From Anastrepha obliqua (lineage: Eukaryota; Arthropoda; Insecta; Diptera; Tephritidae), in contig NW_026562179.1 of the NCBI RefSeq assembly GCF_027943255.1, positions 4,652,501-4,716,500 on the forward strand: DNA of 64,000 nt, written 5' to 3'. A program made the translations under genes and the position numbers. Below are positions 56,108 through 64,000 of the stretch, piece by piece. Position 1 is the stretch's first letter. Every line of letters begins with the position of its first letter. Below the pieces are notes generated by a model. The model ran no database searches, was not told the DNA's origin, and saw only the letters and a list, made by a program, of their open reading frames with translations.

Positions 56108-58977
56108 CTTCTGCAGCTAACTCCATCGCTAGTAATAAGTTGTTAAAATTGTATTTTCAAAATATATCTGGACTTCGGACTAAATGCTCCACGGTATATA
56201 TGAAAAGTTCTTTCTTAGACTTTGATATTTTTGTATTCGTTGAATCTTGGCTGAATGAAAATTTCTTCTATTGTGAAATTTTTGACCTCAATTTGTACGA
56301 TATTTTCCTTAAAGACCGTGACCCTGTCAAATCTGGATGTTTCAGAGGAGGTGGTGTTCTCATTGCTGTTCGGAGAAAATTTCGGGCATCATTGGTTACA
56401 CTTACCAATTCTGACACACTCATTGATCAGCTTTGTGTACGTGTTTATGGCTCATCTGGATCAGTTTATGTGTGTGCATCCTACACTCCGCCGAATAGTC
56501 CGGATTATTTATACTTTGCACATGCTGACAATGTTGTGTCATTAGCATCAAGCATAGCTGATGACAGTCACCTTTGTGTCCTTGGTGATTTTAAATTATG
56601 TCGTCTGAGTTGGTCCCCACTTAGAAACTCGGCTGCTTTTATGGCTTCTAATGTAAATTCTTCAGCCGAAATTCATGTCATTGATAGCTTTTTAAGCATT
56701 GATTTATCACAAATTAATGGTTTTTATAATAGCCTTAATAGAATCCTAGATCTAGTGTTCATTTCAAATAACATCAACTACACATTGTCGGAAGGCATTG
56801 CTCCCATATCTTTAACTGATAAACATCATGTTCCTCTCTCTCTTGAGTTGGAATTTTATGAGTTTTCTGAGGTATCCGATGAGCCTAACATAAAATTTAA
56901 CTACAACTTATGCGACTTCTCACTTTTTACCGAAATTTTATTAAGTATTGACTGGGATAATGCCTTCCACGACAATGATGTTACCTCTTGTTTTCATTTT
57001 TTTAAGACTAAGGTTTCTGAGTTGTGTTTGAAGCACATTCCTGTTTATCATAAGAAAGTATATAAGACACCTTGGCATACCAAACGGCTTAGGCGTCTAA
57101 AGAATCTAAAAAACAAATTTTCTAAACTGTATAATTGCACTTCTCAAAATTTCAATGCCATTTAAAAGAGTTTAACTGTTTGAACAAGTTCTTATATAGA
57201 AATTACATCTTGAATTTCGAAAACAATATTATTATATTATTTCGGATTCGAAGGCCTTTTGGCAATTCATCAAATCAAAAAAGTCTTGCTCAATGGTGCC
57301 AAACAATGTTTTTTATAATGGTAAATATGCAAATTCTGCCATAGAATCTGCCAATTTATTTGCTGACTTTTTTTGCTCTAATTTTGAACCCGACTTAGAC
57401 TCCGATTCTAGTTTACCTTCTAATAGTTTTTCACCTCTCAATTTTGGGACTTTGTGCCTATCTGTTACTGATGTCGTCAAGGGTATTATGAAGCTTAAGT
57501 CTACAACGAAAACTGACTCGGATGGCCTTTCGGGCATTTTGTTGAAGAATTGCTTGTGTCTCGCTGAGCCTCTTACAATTATATTCAACAAATCGTTGTC
57601 CTCTGGTATTTTTGTTGACGACTGGAAATTTACTTCCGTTACGCCTATATTTAAGAGTGGAAATAAAAATGATGTTAGCAATTACAGACCGATTTCGAAG
57701 CTTTCGTCTGTCTCAAAACTTTTTGAGATAACAGTGAGTGAAAAGTTATGTTTTGCTGTCAAAGGCCTAATATCTACCAACCAGAATGGTTTCGTTGCAA
57801 GTCGCTCCACTGTCACTAACTTGTCTATTTTCAATGATTACTGCATTTCAGCCTTCCAGAACAGATCTCAAGTTGATGCAATTTATACAGACTTCTCTAA
57901 AGCGTTTGACAAAGTATCGCACCGAATACTCTTGTCGAAGCTTGCATCATTGGGTATACACTCCACGTTTTTGTCGTGGATCAAATCATATTTGTCCAAC
58001 AGGCACTGCGTTGTAGCCGTTGATAATACGACATCCCGTGCATTTATTGCATCCTCTGGTGTCCCACAGGAAAGTATTCTAGGACCCCTCCTCTTTATAC
58101 TCTTTATTAACGATATTGGTTCTTGCTTTTCGTTTGCAGAACACTTGTTGTATGCTGATGATCTTAAAATATTTGCGGTGATTAACAGTGTTAGGGACTC
58201 TGAAAAGTTGCAAACCGACTTGCACAATGTCTGGAACTGGTGCTATTTAAACCGTTTGTCACTAAATATTAGCAAATGCTTTCACGTAAAATATGCTCAA
58301 TTAAACAATACTTTGCATGCTTCGTATAGTATTGCTGGCTTACCTTTGCAATCCGTTGAGAAAATTAAAGACTTAGGCGTTATTTTCGACTGTAAGCTGA
58401 ATTTCACCAGCCATGTTAACCACGTCATAAGACGATCATATGCGATGCTAGCATTCGTACGCCGAAATTGCTCTGCATTTACCAACCCACACACTCTCAA
58501 AACATTGTATTGTGCTTTTGTTTGATCAAGATTAGAGTATGCCGCTATTATTTGGAGACCGTACCAAATAGGTCTGTCTAATCGGATTGAGAGAGTTCAG
58601 AAAGTCTTTCTTCGTTTTGCACTCCGATCCTTAAACTTTTCTGAGCCTGTACCATCGTACCGCTCTCGATGTTTATTAATTGACTTAAAACCACCTGATA
58701 GCAGACGATCTATTCTATCGTACTCATTTATTATTCGTATCATTTCAGGATCTATTGATTGTCCTTCCCTTTTAAGTAAAATTCAATTTAAAATACCCAA
58801 TATGAGGCTCCGACAGTATGAAACCTTTAAAATCGGCTTCTCGAGAACCAACTATGGGGTGAATGCTCCGATTCCTAGGGCATGTGCAGATTTAAATATG
58901 TTTTTCAATTCTTCTGGTGCTGATTTTACATGGCCGTATGGCATCTTAGTCAATCATCTTAAATCGTTCTTTTCTTA
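56035..58977 (+). pseudogene. CR1-type ORF2: endonuclease and RT, lightly broken
   Basis: ORF2 overlaps ORF1 by about 70 bp. The endonuclease (56110-57165) has LYFQNISGLRTK, VFVESWL and LGDFKLCRLSW, where Lys replaces the usual catalytic-region Asn. A frame change near 57165 leads to RT at 57293-58525: YRPISKLSSVSKL, TDFSKAFDKV, GVPQESILGPLLF (Glu replaces Gly) and intact YADDLKIFA. A TGA at 58523-58525 is followed in frame by the remaining C-terminal region (YRSRCLLIDL, RLRQYETFK) to a TAG at about 58977. Confidence 0.83.
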
Positions 58978-59055
58978 GTAACTACTAACCTATTGTACAT
59001 TATCTTAATATAGTCTGTAAGAATGCATCCATTTAAAGACAATAAATAAATAAAT

Positions 59056-59415
59056 AAAATACACATCAGGTATGGGGTATCTATCTGTGATAGTTTGAGC
59101 GTTTAGCTTCTGAGAGTCTACGACCATTCTGCGCTTAGCTTTCCCTTGTTCATCGGTACCTTTTTTAGCGACTGTCCAAATGGGAGAGTTGTACGGACTT
59201 TTGCTTGGTTGGATTATTTTATTTTTTAAAAGTTTTTTGATTTCTGTGTTAATGAAGTCATTATCCAACATAGGGTACGGATATTGCTTGGTCCAAATAG
59301 GATATTCGGATTTCGTTCTAATGGTAGCTTGTATAGTGATAGTATAACGTAGCACTTCGTTTATGACTTCATTTTTTTTGCATAATTTTTTCAATTTCTG
59401 CAATATACTTTTCAT
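59056..59415 (-). pseudogene. pol: RT N-terminal part of element C
   Basis: The frame from 59415 reads TKQYPYP, IKKLLKNKIIQPSKSPYNSP, RRMVVDSQKLN and DRYPIPDV, then runs into the tail of the CR1-like element. The catalytic half lies beyond that insertion and is itself deleted. Confidence 0.8.
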
Positions 59416-59430
59416 TATTAACTGTATAAT

Positions 59431-59781
59431 TTATTTTTTGGACAGATTCACTTTCTTTCTTGGCCCTATATTTATAACTGAGCTTGTACTCGAAAAGGTC
59501 GATCTCTGCTTTATTTTTCTAAGTCCCTGTTCACCCAGAAGCATATCAAGTTCTTCTAATGCATCTGTTTCAAAAAATGTGATATTATGTTCTAATAGTG
59601 TTACAATTTTTTTTGATTTTGTTATTGAATAACCGTGAAGGGTTTTCACTTTTACAGGTTTAATGGAAATAGACTCACCGATGCTGCATTTTGTACTTAT
59701 GTAATTCTTGGTTGCTCCAGTGTCGATCAGGATGTTAATTAGTTTGCCTGTATCCCTGCAGTGGCGTTGCAGACACGGCAA
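59431..59781 (-). pseudogene. Aspartic protease of element C
   Basis: The 116-residue frame has the active site LIDTGATKNYIS near residue 18, then KPVKVKTLHGYS and a LDMLLGEQGLRKIK block, the usual end of the gypsy protease domain. It lies between gag and RT and is in a different frame from the RT piece, so Pol is broken here. Protease releases Gag and Pol domains. Confidence 0.78.
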
Positions 59782-59824
59782 ATCATTTATGCGCCTAAAA
59801 AAAGCACTGCCTGTTTCATATTCA

Positions 59825-60961
59825 TCATTTTCGTATTCTGGTGCAAGCGATTGTATGTAGTTTTTCCTCGCGTGTTTGATTCACACGTTGTACCTTCTGT
59901 TGTGTGTTGTAGTTACGAGATGAAGGATTTCGGTCTCTTTTTTGAGGATCACCTCGAAATAGATTATTCGCAGCTAATTTTTGCATTTGGCGGTCATAGC
60001 TATTTTGTTGTGGAGCAGAATGATTCCTATTTGCGGATCTCGTGTACTGTTGTGATGGATCTACGTCCATTGGTTCGTGCTGTTGCCTGGGTGCAGTTTG
60101 GTTGTATTGCACCTATACGTTGGGTCTGTACCTTTGTGGTATCTCGTAATATCTTCTGCCTTGGTTTTGATACTGCAATGTACTATTATATTGTCTGTGC
60201 TGATTATATTGCGGAACGTCGAACTGTGAGTTCACGTTATCGTGGTATATTGTACTTGCGATAGCGTAAGCGCTTTCTAAGTCATTTGGATTGTGGCTAT
60301 ATAGGGAGGGTGCCGCTGGTATATTTGCTGTTCAGACCAAGAATGAATGTCCTTACAGCTTCCTTGTTCGCATATTCTTTCATAGGGGATGGATTTCCTG
60401 AACTATCCATCTCAAATTTAGTGAGTGCAAGATTAAGTGCCTTACTGACTTCGCAATGGAACTCTGCCAAGGTTCTTTTTTCCTGCCTTATTCTCTTCAT
60501 TTCTTCGAGCAACACATGCAGTGGTCTCTGGTCCGCATAAGTGTAATGGAGATGGTCTATTATATATTATCATAAAAATGGAATTTGGTGTCGCGGTTAA
60601 TTAAAATGTCGGCTGCCTCTCCTTGAATTTTCGAATGTATAATAGAGAGTGCCGTGTAGTAAGTGGGTGTAGTAGAGTACTTCTTTATATTTTCCATGTG
60701 TGTCCAGGCACGTTTTCTCCATGACCGATATTGGTTCTTATCGCCTGTGAATATGGGTAATGTTTTGAAAATTTCTATGTTAATTTGTGACTCATTGGTG
60801 ATATGTGGTGTACAGTCCTGGTATTGATTGGTGACAGTGATATTAGATGTTGCGATGGAACTCAATCTATGTTCAGTTTCAATGAGTCCTGTGGTCAGAG
60901 CAGCGATTTGTGCCTTTAGATTAGCGATTTCCTGTGCAGTCATTTCGGAGTCTATGTCCAA
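59825..60961 (-). pseudogene. gag: gag of element C, frameshifted
   Basis: ATG at 60961. Three frames carry it: 60961-60560 (helical N-terminus, then LPIFTGDKNQYRSWRKRAW, the capsid start), 60515-60297 (KRTLAEFHCEVSKALNLAL, FILGLNSKYTSG) and 60112-59825 (Q/N/R-rich tail with PMDVDPSQQY). As in element A there is no zinc knuckle. It begins about 210 bp after the PBS. Confidence 0.8.
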
Positions 60962-61173
60962 CGATAAACGTGATAAATTGAATATTGCTTGTCGCTTTCT
61001 TCGCGATTCCAGTGTGATGTCTGTTCAGGATGTGCTGTTCGTATTGCTTATCACGTTGCTCTAATTCCTGCTCTTATTCCGATTTTTCAGGAATCCAATT
61101 TTTTCCTTCTTTAGGAACGGGGAATTTTTTACTTTTGTCCTGTAATGCAGGATATGGCTTGTTCAAGAAAGAA

Positions 61174-61187
61174 CGGACGAGCCCCCA
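61174..61187 (-). promoter_or_regulatory. Primer-binding site of element C (tRNA-Pro type)
   Basis: On the minus strand TGGGGGCTCGTCCG follows the LTR end TTAACT. It matches the tRNA-Pro PBS known from other retroelements over 14 bases, unlike element A. Confidence 0.75.
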
Positions 61188-61392
61188 GTTAATATCCCTT
61201 TCACGATATGAGAAAAAAGAAATATCTTTTTTATATATTAACGCCGAAGTGCGTGTTTATTTTCGATATTCTTAAGACTAACTTGTTACAGAAATCTTAC
61301 TGCTATTTATACTATTTGAATGCGGCGGTTGTTATCGCATTGCGATAATTCGTTGCTGATTGTGTATTGTTTACTTTTACTAGTAGATAACT
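61187..61392 (-). repeat. 5' LTR of element C (about 206 bp)
   Basis: On the minus strand it starts AGTTATCTAC and ends GATATTAACT. It contains a TATAAATA box (about 61302-61312) and an AATAAA signal. The length is short for gypsy. The outer end at 61392 is inferred from the AGTTA terminus. Confidence 0.65.
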
Positions 61393-62017
61393 ATTTGAAT
61401 GTTTATGGTTTGTTTTGGTGATACCGAATTTCTATTGTTGTTTACTTGATAATGTATGTGAAAACAAGTCCTATCGGCTTGATGTTGTTTACTTGATAAT
61501 GCATGTCTATTGACCATGGACTGAGTGATTATCATTCAATTCAGGTTCAAGTCCTTGCACAATTTTTTTTTTTTTCAAAATCAGAAAAGTTTGGTAAAAT
61601 TTTTGAGTTTATTTTAATTATAATTGGTTTAAAATAGTGTTTTTTTCTGTATTTGATAATTGAAAATTTCTTTTCGGTATAAAATAATTCTTACTGGATA
61701 TGACCTGATTTTTCTATAAATCAATCAAAAAGAAAATATGTATATATAAACATGCATATAATTAATCTCTTTCGTCAAATCCAAATTATATTGATGAGAA
61801 AATATCATTCGAATATCCGTCCATAAACCCAGCAAAACCTGCGTGACCGAAACTCTAACATAATTACACTTTTTTGTATGTTACAAACACATATGCACTC
61901 GTATTTGTTTGAAAATCGACTTTTTTTGGTTCTCTGTCACCTTTGGAAAATGTGTAAGCAGTAAGCAAACTTTATTCATATATTTTTTCTCATTTTTGCA
62001 TCAGTAAAAATAAAAAA
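61393..62017. other. AT-rich spacer with a tRNA-like T-arm
   Basis: A repeat with TTGTTTACTTGATAATG occurs twice (about 61440 and 61487). At about 61543 GGTTCAAGTCC matches a pol III B box perfectly and is followed by a T run, as in a tRNA-derived repeat. No convincing A box and no gene seen. Confidence 0.45.
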
Positions 62018-62165
62018 ACGCCGTAGCCGAATGGGTTGGGGCGTTAGTTCGAATTAAGAAAAACATTTTTCTAATAGCGGTCGCCCCTCAGCAGGCAATG
62101 GCAAACCACCGAGTGTATTCTGCGATGAAAGAAACCTCCTCATAAACATATCATAAAACAAAATA
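62018..62165 (+). repeat. tRNA-derived SINE, plus strand
   Basis: An A-box-like TAGCCGAATGGG (62024-62035) and B-box-like AGTTCGAATTA (62046-62056) are followed by CAATGGCAAACCACCGAGTG and a CTCCTCATAAA block, a body I associate with SINEs of tephritids and related flies. The A-rich end is at about 62155. Confidence 0.65.
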
Positions 62166-62173
62166 AAATAAAT

Positions 62174-62265
62174 GTATAAAATTTTTTTTTTTTGTGATTC
62201 CAACCCAGGATTTTGGACCGGAAGCCCATATTGCTAGCCGTTCGGCCAACGCGCTATGTTGTCGG
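62174..62265 (-). repeat. tRNA-derived SINE or retropseudogene, minus strand
   Basis: Read on the minus strand it has TTGGCCGAACGGCTAG (A-box-like), GGGTTGGAATCAC (B-box-like) and a poly(A) end seen as T(n) at 62182-62193. It faces the plus-strand SINE tail to tail. Confidence 0.6.
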
Positions 62266-63055
62266 CGGTGCGCTAAAAGTTATTTTGTCTGTCGCCACGT
62301 TTATATGTAACTGGCCATGTATGAAGGGGATAGAAAATCACACGCACACAAAATTTTTCGCACGATTTTCCCAACGCTCTTAACAAAGTGATTGTAATGA
62401 GCAATGTTCGGTGACCGTTTAACGGTCACCCGTGACGGTAACGTGACCGGGCCTCTTCTTGCTGGGAGGCCAAACGCGTATACACACATACATATGTATA
62501 TAAATACGCATACAAACTTTCAACGAACGCAGAATATGTGCATATAAAACAACAAATCGAATAAATTACTGATTTAGAAAACTTCATTAGCACTTGAAGA
62601 TTAGCGCAATCATGAAAAACGTGTCGTGTACGTGCTACATCGTTCCGTATTTGAGTCAGGTTCAAGTCCTGTACACATTTTTCTTTGTTCAATATTTTTA
62701 TTAAATTTTTTAAATGAAAACTTCTTAAGAATCGTTGGGAGTGATTTGAGACTCGATGAAACGAAACAGCGACACTCTTGGCTATGCGTTATATGTATGT
62801 TGATATACGTATATGTGTGTGGCTGCGTACTGCTGAGCCACGCTTGTATCAGAGAATGTTAATGCAATGAGAAGGTGCAAATGTTACTGTAAGCTTTTTT
62901 TAGTACAATTGAGATTTGAAAGATTTAAAGTAAGGGAATTTAGCACACCGAGTTTATAGACACCTCACTGACTTTTGCCCACACAAAAATTAGAAACACC
63001 ACACATCTTCCACCTCAACACACAACACATTTCTCACCTCGACATTAAACCAATT
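62266..63055. other. AT-rich spacer, one tRNA-like T-arm
   Basis: GGTTCAAGTCC with flanking CAGG/CCTG-like arms at about 62655-62672 resembles a tRNA T-arm. ATATGTATG-type microsatellite lies at 62790-62820. No coding signal convinces me. Confidence 0.4.
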
Positions 63056-63061
63056 AAATTT

Positions 63062-63436
63062 TTACTATTTTCGTATTTTTGAAATAATAAGCGAATACGT
63101 AAAATTTATTACATATTTTTTTTTTTACTTTTATTAAAAAAAAAAAAACGATTTAAAAAAAAAATGTATAAAAAAAGTTTGCGCCGGGAATTGAACTCGA
63201 GTCTAACATGTGGCGAGGAAAAATAAGCGGTGCGTTTATTTCTTCGACTGCTTATTTTTTTACCATTTTGTTACTTTTGAAATGATAAGCGGATACATAA
63301 AATTTATTACAAATTTTTTTACGATTACATTAAAAAAAAAATTTAAAAACGAAAAAAAAAAAAAATTGCACCGAGAATTGATGGCGAGTGACGTGGGGAG
63401 GATAAATACGCAGAGCGTTTATTTCTGCGCCTGCGT
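63062..63436. repeat. Two diverged tandem units of about 185-200 bp
   Basis: Both units contain GAAATxATAAGCGxATAC, an A-rich stretch, GCxCCGxGAATTG and a GCGTTTATTTCT block (63062-63252, 63260-63436). The GGGAATTGAACTCGAG piece, read on the minus strand, looks like a tRNA T-arm, so the unit may be a SINE or satellite monomer. Confidence 0.6.
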
Positions 63437-63719
63437 TGTGAACAAAAGGTTTTGTGCATGCGCGCGACGCGAATAAATTTTAATAAAGTTCTGAAAGTAA
63501 TTCATGAAGTTTTTCATTACACACATATGTACATAAATGAACGTATACTTTATATGTAAATAAATGAAGGTATATGATAATATACATAAGTACATAACAT
63601 GTATGTACATGTCAATAGGAGGTATTTGCATTCAGAAAAAAAGAACGGTTTAAGATAAATCAACACTTATTTTATATTGTATGTCAATTTGTAGTTTATG
63701 TATTCGACTACATTTACAT

Positions 63720-63750
63720 AGATATGTATGTATGTATGTTCATTTGTATA
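63720..63750. repeat. TATG microsatellite
   Basis: A short (TATG)n run in AT-rich DNA; no gene seen between 63440 and 63885. Confidence 0.6.
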
Positions 63751-63887
63751 TGAAAAACAATAATGCACAAGCGCAAGAACATCATATCACATATGCAAGT
63801 ATGCCCAAATAACCTTGACTTATGTATGTACACATATCACAGCACATCACATTCTTACAAGAAATCAAATACACATACGCACTAGTG

Positions 63888-63932
63888 AACGAGTTTCTTC
63901 CTAACAAGTGCAAAAACAATTCTGCTCTATGT
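63888..63932 (+). repeat. Dispersed repeat shared with 8829-8873
   Basis: Second copy of the repeat starting AACGAGTTTCTTCC. Here it continues through a TATG/TATA stretch to ACCTACTTGCCTTCT at the window end, a string also present at 13706-13721 just right of the mariner remnant. Confidence 0.7.
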
Positions 63933-64000
63933 ATGTATATATACCCACTTTATGTCCTAACATATATACATACATATACGAGTATACCTACTTGCCTTCT

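Larger units (their letters stand above)
54350..59054 (+). mobile_element. CR1/Jockey-type non-LTR retrotransposon, near full length
   Basis: It has a short 5' region, ORF1 with a PHD finger, ORF2 with endonuclease and RT, and an (AATAAA)n-like 3' end preceded by ATATAGTCTGTAAGAAT. It splits the RT of element C between PIPDV (59060 side) and a SLE-GFHQV block (54330 side), with some target sequence lost. It is the likely family of the truncated copies at 20.7 and 35.2 kb. Confidence 0.8.
50829..61392 (-). mobile_element. Gypsy/errantivirus element C, 3' LTR missing
   Basis: Read on the minus strand: LTR (61392-61187), PBS, gag, protease, RT (split by a CR1-like element), RNase H, integrase and env. 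Its 3' end stops close to the array boundary at 50828 and no second LTR is seen. Every gene is broken. It differs from element A in PBS, LTR and in having an integrase. Confidence 0.82.

Noticed and set aside
61030..61275. 81-residue plus-strand frame
   Set aside because: It overlaps the leader, PBS and LTR of element C in antisense and has no domain.
62640..62690. Functional tRNA gene at a perfect B box (GGTTCAAGTCC)
   Set aside because: No complete cloverleaf: acceptor and anticodon arms do not pair and no clear A box lies at the right distance, so it is treated as a tRNA-like fragment.
3604..63950. CRISPR-like array
   Set aside because: The leader and U3 repeats are directly tandem without unique spacers, and the context is a eukaryotic transposon-rich region.

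Overview
The window reads as a transposon-dense stretch of a higher-fly genome, most likely a tephritid fruit fly or close relative (inference). It is AT-rich, has short fly-type TATG/CATA microsatellites, and carries errantivirus-type gypsy elements with env, R1-, LOA- and CR1/Jockey-type non-LTR retrotransposons, hAT, pogo/Tigger and mariner transposons, and tRNA-derived SINE pieces of a kind I associate with tephritids. I see no intact host gene; the only candidate is a THAP zinc-finger exon at 14.7 kb.

Layout. (1) 1-1516: 5' part of a minus-strand hAT transposon with a small intron, inserted in the env region of gypsy element B (1517-3609). (2) 3610-8824: gypsy element A, copy A1, joined at the primer-binding site to the LTR of element B. 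(3) 8825-13689: a decayed R1-type element, then a mariner deletion derivative. (4) 13690-17848: two THAP-like remnants, a pogo/Tigger transposon (15227-17382) and AT-rich DNA. (5) 17849-50824: a tandem array of element A, LTR-A2-LTR-A3-LTR-A4-LTR, in which neighbouring copies share one LTR and the whole array is flanked by TATA. A2 and A3 carry the same nested insertions at the same sites: a CR1-like fragment, and a minus-strand R1-type element that itself contains a LOA-type element. They therefore form a duplicated unit of about 13.5-14.2 kb. The last LTR holds a 735-bp terminal-inverted-repeat element flanked by TTAA. (6) About 50829-61392: gypsy element C on the minus strand (LTR, gag, PR, RT, RNase H, IN, env), split by a plus-strand CR1-like element with a PHD-finger ORF1. 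(7) 61393-64000: AT-rich DNA with SINE and tRNA-like pieces, a local tandem duplication, and a repeat that also occurs at 8829.

How it fits together. All four A copies lack integrase and the N-terminal part of Env; RNase H runs in frame into the Env fusion-peptide region. A1 and A3 share a 13-nt deletion in RT. A2 and A4 lack that deletion but share a deletion of about 965 bp removing protease and the start of RT. No copy encodes a complete Pol, so the family looks non-autonomous, and the array most likely grew by recombination between LTRs and internal regions rather than by four separate integrations. The nesting order in the array is A, then CR1 and R1-type, then LOA inside R1-type, then duplication, then private indels. 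Nested remnants on both strands resemble a heterochromatic transposon trap or piRNA cluster, which is a hypothesis only. Boundaries written as approximate were placed by eye.
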